DNA from: Acidimicrobiales bacterium MED-G01
GTDB lineage: Bacteria; Actinomycetota; Acidimicrobiia; Acidimicrobiales; Poriferisodalaceae
NCBI GenBank assembly: GCA_002457435.1
Contig: NTLA01000007.1
Span: forward strand, 36,821-100,820
DNA length: 64,000 nucleotides
Direction: 5' to 3'
The position numbers and the translations under genes were made by a program. The stretch's first letter is position 1. Every line of letters starts with the position of its first letter. Below are positions 44,287 through 54,024 of this stretch, one piece after another. The notes beneath the pieces are model-generated. The model had not been told where the DNA came from. It saw only the letters and a list, made by a program, of their open reading frames with translations, and made no database searches.

Positions 44287-47200
44287 CAACGTCATACCTC
44301 CAGATCAGCAAGCACGAGACGCCATTGCGTCTGATCATGGCAAGACTTTGTTTGTAGAAGCAGGTGCCGGCTGCGGAAAAACTGAAGCCTTGGTCGGCAG
44401 AGTTATCAACCTTGTCACCTCCTCTGATGTGTCGCTCGACGACGTGGCCGTGATCACCTTCACAAACAAAGCAGCCGCAGAACTTCGGCACCGCATTAGA
44501 TCCCGCCTCGAAGAACTCTTAGCGGCTTGCTCCGAACCGGCGACACGAGAAAGATTGGATCTGTCGTTGACGAAACTCGATGATGCCGCTATTTCAACGC
44601 TGCACGGCTTCGCGCGACGCCTCCTCACCGAACACTCCATAGAAGCGAGACTTCCACCGAATTTCGAGGTCCTTGACGAAATTTCTAGCCAAGTTGAATT
44701 CATAGAAAGATTCGAAAGATTCTTGGATTCGCTCCTACTGGATCCGGAGTGGTCCCGGACGCTGTTGATCAGCGATGCACTGAGCATCGATCCAGCCAAA
44801 GATCTGCTGCCATTGGCCAAAGAACTACATAAAAATTGGGATTTACTGAAACCAACAAATCATCCCGAACCTGCTGGAATTCAATTCGAAGACCTTATTG
44901 CTAAAGGCCATGCCTTAGCTCTACAGGAAAACACCTTCATAGGTTCCGCTGATTCAGATTCCATGACCAAAAGTCTCGAAACAATCCGCCAATTTGTGCA
45001 CAAACTCGAAACCGGGTTTGACGAGATCCAACAAATAGACACGCTCGCCAGCACCAAGTTGCCCTCAGGGAAAAGAAAGGGACGAAAAAGCAACTGGACT
45101 GACATAGAAAGCCTTAGGTCTCAATTCGAGAGCTACACGACGGAAGTGACCTTCTTACAAGCATCACTCACTGACCTTATTCTTCGTCGCCTCACCGCTT
45201 GTCTCACAAAGTTCATACTGGACGGTGTACTCGAGCAGCGAAAACTGGGCCGCCTCGATTATCACGACCTCTTAGTTTCAGCCCGGGAGATACTTAACGA
45301 CTCGACTCGAGGTCCGCTGATCCGATCAAAAGTGCATAACAAATATCAGTACCTTCTCATCGACGAGTTCCAAGACACGGATCCAATCCAAATCGAAATC
45401 GCGACGCTAATTGCATCTCCAATCGACGTCGCATCATCGACCTCGTGGCAAACCACCCCGACTCTTCCCGGTCGTCTGTTCTTCGTCGGGGATCCCAAAC
45501 AATCGATATACAGATTCCGCCGAGCAGACATCAGCCTGTACCTAGATGCCCAAGGAAAATATGGGGATGGACAATTCCTGCTATCGACAAATTTCCGCAG
45601 TACCCCCGAGATAATTTCTTGGATAAACGAGGTCTTCGGCAAGCTAGTTAAGCATCGTGACAACAGTCAGCCCGTATACACACCTCTGGTTCCGATCCGA
45701 GAAAGCGCACCAGTCGGAGATGCCGTCACTGTGTTAGGTGCTGCTGCACACGAAACATCGGGAACCGAAAAGCCAACTGCAGACAATGTGCAACTCTCTG
45801 AAGCTCACGACATCACTCAAACCGTTCTCCATATGGTCAACGAAGGCTGGGCGGTGCACCAAGACGGCGAGTGGAGGGAAGCACAATTCAGTGACGTTGC
45901 AGTACTGGTTCCCACCAGATCAGCCATGACCAACATCCAGCGAGACTTCGAAAGGGCCGGGGTTTCATATCGAGTTGCTTCCACCAACAATGTTTGGCGA
46001 AGTCAAGAGATACGGGACCTGGTTATGTGTCTCCGGGCTATCAACAACCCATCTGACTCCTTAGCCACCGTGTCCGCATTGCGATCTTCGGTCTATGGAT
46101 GTGGCGACGATGATTTGTACCAATTCAACACAAAGAACCCAGATCCATGGGCGTGGGGCACCGTCACCATTGAAGAACATGCGAAACGAGCTGAAGGTGG
46201 CGGCCCTGTTGCCACCGGGTTAGCCCACCTTGCTGAACTGCGTGAACAATGTTCAATCCTGACTCCTTCAGAGTTGATCGGGCAGATCATCACAGATCGT
46301 CAACTCACAGAACAATGCGCCGCCCGTCAAGATCCACGTGAATCTCTGCGGCGCTTTCGATATGTGGTTGACCAAGCTCGCGCGTGGTCCGATACAGGCA
46401 ACGGAAATCTCCAGTCATTCATATTTTGGATTGCTCAACAAACGGCAGAAAATGCCAGGTCAATCGAAACGGTTCTGTCCGAAGACGACGATGATTCCGT
46501 CCAGATCATGACCATTCACGCTGCCAAAGGCCTCGAGTTTCCAATTGCGGTAGTTGCGGGACTACCGCTCCAAACAAAGACCAAGTCGGGGGTGAGGGTC
46601 GGACACGCGCCCAACACCGATATGCCTGATGTGAAAATCCGCGAAGGGCTCGAAACGCTCGGTTTCGATCAATGGGCCCAGGCAGAGAAACTCTTTACAC
46701 ATGACGAGTCAATTCGAGCCTTGTACGTGGCTTGCACCCGTGCACGCGACCACTTGGTCGTTTCATTACACCGCAAAGAGGCTCCATCAAATTCTGATTC
46801 TCAAATTCAAACCCAAGGACATCTCATCGCCGGTGCTTTAACGGACGCCGAATACATAGAAACCGACTACTCAAATCACAGCGAGGTCTGGGACGGCGGG
46901 CGACCAAAGCTTTCTGTCTCACGTCCAGACTTGTCTGAATGGCGTGACCGCTACAACAACGCGATCGAAGTCAGCGGTCGACCCCGATTTATGAGCGCCA
47001 CTCAAATAGCCCAGTCCACGGACGGCTTGATTACTGTTTCTACCGGCAGCGAAATTCGCGAACCTGGGCTGCTAAAGGATGGCGACGAATCAGAGTTACC
47101 GATCCAAGGTCGAGGTCGCTACGGCACCGCTATTGGGCGCGCTGTCCACGGAGTACTTCAAACAGTCGATTTGCAAAGCGGGGAAGGCCTCACAACGCTC

Positions 47201-47656
47201 GCCACAATTCATGCCGAAGCTGAGGGCATAGCAGAACTTTCAGACGAAGTTGCCTCCCTGGCCGCGTCGGCAATTGCTAGTGAAGAAATTCAACTCGCTA
47301 TCCAAAACAGGTATTGGCGTGAACTCCATGTTGCGTGCCCCATAGGGGAACAAATCGTCGAGGGCTACGTGGATCTCGTGTATGAAACGGAAAGAGGGTT
47401 GGTTGTCGTCGACTACAAAACCGATCAGGTCGAGCCCAACGAAATAGACCTCAAGGTTGACCGCTACCGCCTCCAAGGCGCCACTTACGCCGCTGCACTC
47501 GAAGAAACAACTCGCCAACCAGTTAGCAGCGTCATGTTCGCTTTCTTGTCTCCTGATTCGGCAGCAATATGCGCCTCGTTACCCAACCTTCGAGAAGCGA
47601 TCGCTGATGTTCGAAAGGTTATAGAGCGCGAGGGGGCGGCTGGTAGCCGCCCATGA
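44279..47656 (+). CDS. UvrD/AddA-like helicase-nuclease subunit
   Basis: EAGAGCGKTEALVGRV (Walker A), ITFTNKAAAELRHRI, LLIDEFQDTDPIQ, VGDPKQSIYRFRRAD, MTIHAAKGLEFPIAVVAG, ALYVACTRARDHL, nuclease VVVDYKTDQV. Confidence 0.92.
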   Translation: MSSNVIPPDQQARDAIASDHGKTLFVEAGAGCGKTEALVGRVINLVTSSDVSLDDVAVITFTNKAAAELRHRIRSRLEELLAACSEPATRERLDLSLTKLDDAAISTLHGFARRLLTEHSIEARLPPNFEVLDEISSQVEFIERFERFLDSLLLDPEWSRTLLISDALSIDPAKDLLPLAKELHKNWDLLKPTNHPEPAGIQFEDLIAKGHALALQENTFIGSADSDSMTKSLETIRQFVHKLETGFDEIQQIDTLASTKLPSGKRKGRKSNWTDIESLRSQFESYTTEVTFLQASLTDLILRRLTACLTKFILDGVLEQRKLGRLDYHDLLVSAREILNDSTRGPLIRSKVHNKYQYLLIDEFQDTDPIQIEIATLIASPIDVASSTSWQTTPTLPGRLFFVGDPKQSIYRFRRADISLYLDAQGKYGDGQFLLSTNFRSTPEIISWINEVFGKLVKHRDNSQPVYTPLVPIRESAPVGDAVTVLGAAAHETSGTEKPTADNVQLSEAHDITQTVLHMVNEGWAVHQDGEWREAQFSDVAVLVPTRSAMTNIQRDFERAGVSYRVASTNNVWRSQEIRDLVMCLRAINNPSDSLATVSALRSSVYGCGDDDLYQFNTKNPDPWAWGTVTIEEHAKRAEGGGPVATGLAHLAELREQCSILTPSELIGQIITDRQLTEQCAARQDPRESLRRFRYVVDQARAWSDTGNGNLQSFIFWIAQQTAENARSIETVLSEDDDDSVQIMTIHAAKGLEFPIAVVAGLPLQTKTKSGVRVGHAPNTDMPDVKIREGLETLGFDQWAQAEKLFTHDESIRALYVACTRARDHLVVSLHRKEAPSNSDSQIQTQGHLIAGALTDAEYIETDYSNHSEVWDGGRPKLSVSRPDLSEWRDRYNNAIEVSGRPRFMSATQIAQSTDGLITVSTGSEIREPGLLKDGDESELPIQGRGRYGTAIGRAVHGVLQTVDLQSGEGLTTLATIHAEAEGIAELSDEVASLAASAIASEEIQLAIQNRYWRELHVACPIGEQIVEGYVDLVYETERGLVVVDYKTDQVEPNEIDLKVDRYRLQGATYAAALEETTRQPVSSVMFAFLSPDSAAICASLPNLREAIADVRKVIEREGAAGSRP

Positions 47657-48983
47657 GATCGCCGATCCGTCCAGCCAACGCGATGGTCAGCTTGTCACCA
47701 CCGTAGGGACCTACCACTTGACAACCAATCGGCAAACCGGATGCTCCTAGCCCGGTGGGCGGCACCGTCGAGGGCAGATAGGCCATCCCGACCATGGTCG
47801 TCCATTTGACAACATCGATGTAACCGCGTTCTTCTCCGTTGCAGATAAGAGTCCGGCTTCTGAAGTCACCGTCTTGTTGGTGTTCAAATGGTGGCACGAA
47901 ACAGACCGGCATGATCACAGCGTCGTAGTTGCTGAAAAACTGGGCCCATTTCAATCTCAGTTCTTCACGCCTCGCATGTTGGTCAAGCCAAATACGGTGG
48001 CCGGGGCCGTCACTGTCGGTGCTTTGTGAGGTAGCCCTTTGTACCAACCACAAGCCCAGCATCGCACCTTCGTCTGGGTCCAGTTCGGGCCTCGCAGTTC
48101 GGTCAACGGATAGGCCATCTTTTTCTAGTTCGTTGACAATCTTGTCAAGGTGTTCACGGACCTCGCTGTCCACGGGACAGAATTCGTCGTCCAACCAAGC
48201 CCCCACTCTTAGGTCGTTCAAGTTCTGGGGAACGCTTCCTAGTTCAGCAACCCAAGGAGGCGAGTCTCGTTTCATTATTCCCAATAGAAGTTCAAGGTCT
48301 TGTGCACTTCTTGTTATCGGTCCGAAAACGTTGATATCTGCTTCGTTTACTCCTCCATTTACGTGGTCGAGATATCCGGTAGTTGGAATAACTCCGAAAC
48401 TCGGTTTATGTCCCCATACGCCGTTAAACGCTGCCGGGAAACGGATTGAGCCACCGATGTCTGTTCCGATTTCGAAAGAAGTGAAGCCCATTGCCACTGC
48501 TGCTGCAGCTCCGCCCGAAGATCCCCCGGGGCCGCGAGATATATCCCAAGGGTTGTTTGTCGTACCAAAAATGTCGTTGTAAGCCTGAATGTCGCCTGAC
48601 CAACGCGGGAGATTGGTCTTACCCATAACAATCCCGCCTTCGCGGCGAACAGAAGCGACTACTGCGGCATCGTTTGTTGGAACGTTGTTTTGAAGCTCCG
48701 TTGCTCCCCCGGTCGACTTAAGGTTTTTGGTCTGCAGGGCATCTTTAACAGTTATGGGAACCCCATGCAGGAGTCCCATGGGCTCGCCTTTTTGTCGAGC
48801 TGCGTCAGCAGAGTCTGATTCAGCCGCGGCAGTCTCAAAGTCTCGTGTAATTACTGAATTGATCTCGCCGTCTAAACGTTCGATTCGTTCGATGAAATGT
48901 TCAGTCAACTCTCTGCTGGAGATTTCTCCCCGCCGGATCAAACCGGCCTGTTCTACTGTTGATAGAAGCGCTATGTCGCTCAC
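47619..48983 (-). CDS. Amidase (amidase signature family)
   Basis: GVPITVKDALQTK; GPGGSSGGAAAAVAMGFTSFEIGTDIGGSIRFPAAFNGVWGHKPS. Confidence 0.92.
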   Translation of the reverse strand: MSDIALLSTVEQAGLIRRGEISSRELTEHFIERIERLDGEINSVITRDFETAAAESDSADAARQKGEPMGLLHGVPITVKDALQTKNLKSTGGATELQNNVPTNDAAVVASVRREGGIVMGKTNLPRWSGDIQAYNDIFGTTNNPWDISRGPGGSSGGAAAAVAMGFTSFEIGTDIGGSIRFPAAFNGVWGHKPSFGVIPTTGYLDHVNGGVNEADINVFGPITRSAQDLELLLGIMKRDSPPWVAELGSVPQNLNDLRVGAWLDDEFCPVDSEVREHLDKIVNELEKDGLSVDRTARPELDPDEGAMLGLWLVQRATSQSTDSDGPGHRIWLDQHARREELRLKWAQFFSNYDAVIMPVCFVPPFEHQQDGDFRSRTLICNGEERGYIDVVKWTTMVGMAYLPSTVPPTGLGASGLPIGCQVVGPYGGDKLTIALAGRIGDLMGGYQPPPRAL

Positions 48984-49002
48984 GGTATATCCCTCCCCTA
49001 TG

Positions 49003-50352
49003 TCATTGACCCCACACCAATAGGGCCTGGCCTTGTTCAGTTTCGACGACCATGGTTACTTCTGCGGAAACCCGTCCCAGTCTGCCCCACAAAACAGGTT
49101 GGTCGCTTACTTGGTTGAGCGGGCGCTCTCCATCGGTATCTCGGAGCCAAATTTTTTCATCTCGTTCAAAGAGCATCGACATTCCCGACGAAGTGACCAG
49201 TGCATCTATGAGTTGTTCGGCGTCACTTGGAATTACTTCGGTCCGTTTCAGACGTTGCCCGTCATGGACCGTGTGTTCGGCATCCTCTGTCATGACGATC
49301 CCATCCACGACGCCCAGCTCAGTAACTCGGTGATCCGGGAGGAGCGTTGTCGCCCACTTCCCTTCACCGGTGGATCTGACAAGCAGAGAACGCTCACTCG
49401 GACCACTGGTAATAAATTCTTGCGCTTCTAAGGGCCCAAATTTGCTCAGTGAATATATGACGCGCCCTGCTTTTGGGTCCGTTGCATACACCAGGTCGTC
49501 GACAATTTCAGCTTCGACCGCGTCAATTCCTAGGCTCTGCAGAAGACACACAGGATTAACTGCAACTTCTTCAATACGTGACATAGCCAATTCGTGGTCA
49601 GTGACACGAAGCCGGGCCCCGGAAACTGAACTGATGAGCCCGGGTGCCAGTTGATCCGGGATTTCATATTGTTCCCATTGATTCCCGTTCTTGACTTGAA
49701 TCACCAGTTCTCTACTGCACAGGTCGTCTCCCAACCAGCCTGCAACTCGAAGGAAATCTTCTCCGATGCCTAGGTCTACTGCTATCACGTCTAACGAATC
49801 GGGTAACTCAAGTTGCCGCCAGGACGATTCGTCTCTCACGAACCATTCGGCGCCGACGCGACCAAGGACTGCGTCGCCTGAATAGACGTACTCTGTGCTC
49901 GCTCCCGGGACCGGGCCGTCTACTTCAATCCAGTCCGTCTGCGCGGATTTTTTTGACAAGACAGCCGAGTTCTGTGATTCATCGTCGGTCGCTGGCGGAA
50001 CAGTCTCGTATGTGGGACTTGTAGAAGCAACCGAGGCCTGGATCTCAGAATCTTGCGTCGTGTCATCATTGAAATCTTCAGATTCGTTAGCTGTTGCAGT
50101 CAGCGCGGCAACTTCAAGCGAAGTGGGTTCTTGAGCGCCTCCTCGAAACAGAACTGCAATGAATCCCCCAACTATTGCGATAGCTACTAGGGAACTCAGG
50201 CCGCTAAATAGGCGACGACGACGACGCGAGCGCGTGGCCGCACGGATACGTACTGCGTCTACTAACCCCGGAGTTAGTGCCACTTGTTCACCCGTGTCGC
50301 GTAAATGGCGACGCACTTCATCATCAAGATTCAAGGTGCTTATCCTCCTCAT
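49003..50352 (-). CDS. Single-pass membrane protein downstream of the ECF sigma factor (possible anti-sigma/regulator)
   Basis: Basic N-terminus RSRRRRR then one TM LVAIAIVGGFIAVLF and a large extracytoplasmic region; overlaps the sigma gene by 29 nt. Confidence 0.6.
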   Translation of the reverse strand: MRRISTLNLDDEVRRHLRDTGEQVALTPGLVDAVRIRAATRSRRRRRLFSGLSSLVAIAIVGGFIAVLFRGGAQEPTSLEVAALTATANESEDFNDDTTQDSEIQASVASTSPTYETVPPATDDESQNSAVLSKKSAQTDWIEVDGPVPGASTEYVYSGDAVLGRVGAEWFVRDESSWRQLELPDSLDVIAVDLGIGEDFLRVAGWLGDDLCSRELVIQVKNGNQWEQYEIPDQLAPGLISSVSGARLRVTDHELAMSRIEEVAVNPVCLLQSLGIDAVEAEIVDDLVYATDPKAGRVIYSLSKFGPLEAQEFITSGPSERSLLVRSTGEGKWATTLLPDHRVTELGVVDGIVMTEDAEHTVHDGQRLKRTEVIPSDAEQLIDALVTSSGMSMLFERDEKIWLRDTDGERPLNQVSDQPVLWGRLGRVSAEVTMVVETEQGQALLVWGQ

Positions 50353-50968
50353 CTGATGCTGGAACAAACGTTGGATTTTCTCCCAGTTCTCCGGCAAGTT
50401 GATTAAGTGCCCGACTCAGCCTGCTTTTTACTGTTCCGGGCCGAATTCCGAGTGCCTCTGCCGTTTCTTCAACCGACCATTCCATGAAAAATCTGGCGAC
50501 CACCACAGTTCTGTGAGCCGGTGCCAGACTTTCCAAGGCCCGTTCTAAGTCAACGTCAACCACCTGATCTTCAGCAAACTCCGCCTTTACCAGCAACGGA
50601 CGCTTCTCTCGTTCTCTTCTTGCGCGACGGAGCCAAGAACGTGCCCAGTTCATAGCTACTCGATATACCCACCCCTGAGGGTTTGTGAAAGTGGATACCT
50701 CAGCCCAACGTTGACATGCTCTGACAAAAGCTTCGTCTGCTGCTTCAGCTCCAAGGTCGGGGTTTCTTAAACTCAGACTGAGGGCCTTTGCTATCTGGTC
50801 GCGATTGGCAGCATAGAAGGTGTCGAAATCTCGGTGGCCGTCTGCGGGCAGAGGGCCTTCACTTGAACGAGAAGCGGTGTGCCGCTGTGGGTCTTCAGCC
50901 ACTCGTATTCCCTCGACTTCCATGACCATAGATACAACCTGTTGATCCAAGTCGGCTACTTCTTCCAT
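50324..50968 (-). CDS. ECF (SigE-family) RNA polymerase sigma factor
   Basis: Region 2 DEAFVRACQRWAEVSTFTNPQGWVYRVAMNWARSWLRR; region 4 ALESLAPAHRTVVVARFFMEWSVEETAEALGIRPGTVKSRLSRAL. Confidence 0.9.
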   Translation of the reverse strand: MEEVADLDQQVVSMVMEVEGIRVAEDPQRHTASRSSEGPLPADGHRDFDTFYAANRDQIAKALSLSLRNPDLGAEAADEAFVRACQRWAEVSTFTNPQGWVYRVAMNWARSWLRRARREREKRPLLVKAEFAEDQVVDVDLERALESLAPAHRTVVVARFFMEWSVEETAEALGIRPGTVKSRLSRALNQLAGELGENPTFVPASDEEDKHLES

Positions 50969-50973
50969 AGTGT

Positions 50974-51001
50974 GAGACGTTCATGCGGATCGACTGGTTC
51001 C
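50974..51001 (-). promoter_or_regulatory. Candidate ECF-type promoter of the sigma-factor gene
   Basis: GGAACC-N16-CGTCTC on the minus strand, ending 5 nt before the ATG at 50968; matches the general ECF GGAAC...CGTC pattern. Confidence 0.5.
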
Positions 51002-51031
51002 ATTTTCCACAAAGTTACCGGGGGTCAGCCC

Positions 51032-51859
51032 TCATCTACCCTCAGGTCTGTACAGCTTGATGGGTCCTTGTCCCGTCATGAGTTCACTCTGGCGATGCCA
51101 AGCCCGGCCCGAATTTGCTCCGCCGTCTACGACCATTGCAGTTCCTGTGATGAAGGTTGAATCATCAGAGGCCAAAAAAAGCGCAGCTTGGGCTATGTCT
51201 TCTGGTTCGCCTACACGTCCGATTGGTTGGTGGCGACCAAATCGATCTCGAAACTTCTGACGCCGCTCTTCGTCCAAGGGTCCGTGGGCCAACGGGGTGG
51301 CGACTACCCCGGGGCATATCGCGTTGACTCTTATGCCCTCCTGTCCTAGTTCAAGCGCAACTGATTTGGTCAGATGTATCACGGCGGCTTTTGCGGCTGT
51401 GTACAGGTGAGGGGATTCACCTGCTTGAAGTCCTGCGACCGACGCAGTTGAGATAATGGATCCCGAGCCTTGTTCCTTCATCACTGGTGCCGCATGTTTC
51501 ATACCCAAGAACACTCCTTTAAGCAGCACGTCAACTGTTAGGTCAAAGTCATCCTCGCTGATTGATTCGATCGGACCTCTGGCGCCTCCGAATCCAGCAT
51601 TGTTGAACATGACATCTAAACGACCCCATGCCGAAGTGGTGTGGTCTATGGCGCTAGCAATGTCCCCTTCTCGTGACACGTCGACATGAAAAAAGTCGCC
51701 CATATCGCCCAGCTCTTCGGCAATGTTTCGACCTTTCTCGTCATCCATATCGGTAACTAGTACTCGTGCCCCTTCGGAAGCGAAGAGGCGGGCAGTGGCG
51801 GCGCCCATGCCGCTAGCGGCTCCCGTTATAACAGCGACCTTTCCATCAAGTCTGTTCAT
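51032..51859 (-). CDS. Short-chain dehydrogenase/reductase
   Basis: KVAVITGAASGMGAATARLFASEGARVLVTDMD; NNAGFGG; YTAAKAAVIHLTKSVALELGQEGIRVNAICPG. Confidence 0.93.
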   Translation of the reverse strand: MNRLDGKVAVITGAASGMGAATARLFASEGARVLVTDMDDEKGRNIAEELGDMGDFFHVDVSREGDIASAIDHTTSAWGRLDVMFNNAGFGGARGPIESISEDDFDLTVDVLLKGVFLGMKHAAPVMKEQGSGSIISTASVAGLQAGESPHLYTAAKAAVIHLTKSVALELGQEGIRVNAICPGVVATPLAHGPLDEERRQKFRDRFGRHQPIGRVGEPEDIAQAALFLASDDSTFITGTAMVVDGGANSGRAWHRQSELMTGQGPIKLYRPEGR

Positions 51860-51860
51860 G

Positions 51861-53036
51861 TCAAATCTCCTTAGTGTTGTTCTCTTGTAGGAGAACTCCC
51901 GCCTGGGAGAGCGTTTCGATCTCGTGTTGGCTCGTATTCAGCCACCCTTGCAGAATCTCTGAATTATGTTCTCCCCGGTATGGCGCGACAGCGTCGGGCT
52001 GTAACCCTGAGGAACTTTTCGAAAATCGATAGGGAGTTTGAGCGACTCGCCGGGTTGAGCCGTCCCGCGCGTCTATGGCGACAGATGAGCCTCGGTGCTC
52101 AGCGGTCGGAGAGTCGTACGCTTCTGCGGTCGTTTTGATATCTCCCCACGCCAAATTGCATTGGTCGAGCGCTTCGTACATTTCGGCTCGGGAGTTGAAA
52201 GAACTCAGGAATTCGTTGATCGCTGCTTCTCTGTATGAGCGCTTGGTCGGAATATCAGCATTCGCGGGAGCTCCGTCTTCGAGGCCGTGAACTTGCTGCA
52301 GTTGCTTCCATATCCACCGAAAGTCCCCCGCTGTCAGCACCGGTCCACCTACGCCTTCCCATACCAACCCACCAGCAGATGTGTATCGGACATCATCAAG
52401 GCCAAGATGGCTTGCGTCGTCGGTAGCTAGAAACGCATCAAGCATGCACATGTCTATGTGTTGACCCTCACCGGTAAGTTCAGCTACTCGCAACGCTGCC
52501 AAAAGGCCGATCGTGCCATGCAACGACGCGTTGGTGTCTGCAGCTGAAAGGTTGAGATCAGTGACAGGTTGCTGATTCCACTCAGCGCTTCGTTGTAGCC
52601 ATCCTGATTCAGCGTGCAATATCGGAGCGTAAGCAGCGCGGCCCGATTCAGGGCCTTCTTGACCGAACCCTGAAATCGATAGCATGACCAGCTTTTCGTT
52701 GATGGACCTGAGATCTTCGTAGGCAAGCCCGAATTTTTTCATTATTCCGGGCCGAAAGTTTTCAATAAGCACGTCGGCTTCTGCGGCAAGTCGACGAATA
52801 AGTTCAGCTCCTCCTTCGGCTCCAAGATCAATACAGATATTGCGCTTACCCACATTCTGCTGGGTGTAGTAGCCGGCGAGACCAGCTCGGACCTTCCCCC
52901 AATTTCTCGTTACATCACCCTCTGGTGGCTCTACTTTCACCACTTCTGCACCTAGATCATGCAGGATGCGTCCGGCGAAGGGGCCTGCCAAAACCCGGCT
53001 GAGATCAAGGACTTTGATTCCCTCAAGCGGTCGCAC
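51861..53036 (-). CDS. CaiB/BaiF family CoA-transferase
   Basis: MRPLEGIKVLDLSRVLAGPFAGRILHDLGAEVVKVEPPEGDVTRNWG. Confidence 0.92.
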   Translation of the reverse strand: MRPLEGIKVLDLSRVLAGPFAGRILHDLGAEVVKVEPPEGDVTRNWGKVRAGLAGYYTQQNVGKRNICIDLGAEGGAELIRRLAAEADVLIENFRPGIMKKFGLAYEDLRSINEKLVMLSISGFGQEGPESGRAAYAPILHAESGWLQRSAEWNQQPVTDLNLSAADTNASLHGTIGLLAALRVAELTGEGQHIDMCMLDAFLATDDASHLGLDDVRYTSAGGLVWEGVGGPVLTAGDFRWIWKQLQQVHGLEDGAPANADIPTKRSYREAAINEFLSSFNSRAEMYEALDQCNLAWGDIKTTAEAYDSPTAEHRGSSVAIDARDGSTRRVAQTPYRFSKSSSGLQPDAVAPYRGEHNSEILQGWLNTSQHEIETLSQAGVLLQENNTKEI

Positions 53037-53154
53037 CTGTGCCCCCTTTTGATACTGCGGTGTGAAAGTAAGTTAGGAGTGCAGTCTCGCGCGCGGATTC
53101 ACATAGAGCTAACGGGTCAATTTGTGATCAGCTGGTTTAACGTTCCGTGGCTCT

Positions 53155-54009
53155 CTATCTAGGGGTGTCGCCTTCAACGGTTACTCGGTTCATATGGCGT
53201 CTCTGTCCCTGGTAGTCGTTCAATGCGTAATGTTGAACGATTCGGTTGTCCCACATAGTTAATGTTCCGACTTCCCATTTGACTCGACAGGTGAATCGTT
53301 CTTGTTCGCAGTGCCGACACAGGAACTTCAAAAGGGCATCGCTCTCCGGCTTTCGCATTCCCTTGATGCTTTCGGTGAACGGTCGGTTCACATATAGAGC
53401 TCTCAAATTTGATTCCGGGTGTGTTCGTACCACGGGGTGTTCGGCTAGCTGATGAGCCCGGTCAGATACTTCAAGGCTCATCGACCCGTAATTACGTTTT
53501 TCGGAATCCCCACCTCTTCCATACTGACTTGCTGCGGAATGGACTCCTACAAGGTCGTCGACGATGGCTTTCATTGTGTCCGAAAGCGCCATATATGCGG
53601 CATGTTGGTTGGAGAAGAGGGTGTCTCCTCCAAATTCGGGAACTTCGAGGGCATAAAGGAGGGAACCGAGTGGGGGCCTCGGAAGAAATGACATGTCAGT
53701 GTGCCATCCTCCACCAAAATTGATTTTTTCGTCGCGCTCTTTGATGATAGCCACGACTTCTGGATCTCCTTCAAGACCGTTTATGTAGGGGTGAGTTTCT
53801 AAAGAACCGAACTGTTCAGCGAACTGTTTTTGTTGTGGCGGAGAGAGCAGCTGTTCTCTAAAAACTAAAACGTGATACGCGTTGAATGCTTCCCTGATCG
53901 CATGAATTTGAGGCTGCGAAGCGGTTGCTAAGTCGACGCCACTGATCTCGGCGCCTAACGCACCTGCTATCGGCTTTATAAGCAGGTTCGAGTCGGTAGC
54001 GATGGTCAC
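53155..54009 (-). CDS. TauD/TfdA-family Fe(II)/2-oxoglutarate-dependent dioxygenase
   Basis: [54 protein letters not shown] (HxD); [30 protein letters not shown]. Confidence 0.93.
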   Translation of the reverse strand: MTIATDSNLLIKPIAGALGAEISGVDLATASQPQIHAIREAFNAYHVLVFREQLLSPPQQKQFAEQFGSLETHPYINGLEGDPEVVAIIKERDEKINFGGGWHTDMSFLPRPPLGSLLYALEVPEFGGDTLFSNQHAAYMALSDTMKAIVDDLVGVHSAASQYGRGGDSEKRNYGSMSLEVSDRAHQLAEHPVVRTHPESNLRALYVNRPFTESIKGMRKPESDALLKFLCRHCEQERFTCRVKWEVGTLTMWDNRIVQHYALNDYQGQRRHMNRVTVEGDTPR

Positions 54010-54024
54010 GACCCCAACATTAGG

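Noticed and set aside
47929-48582. 217-aa plus-strand ORF opposite the amidase
   Set aside because: Ser/Pro-rich antisense translation of a clear amidase; no motif of its own.
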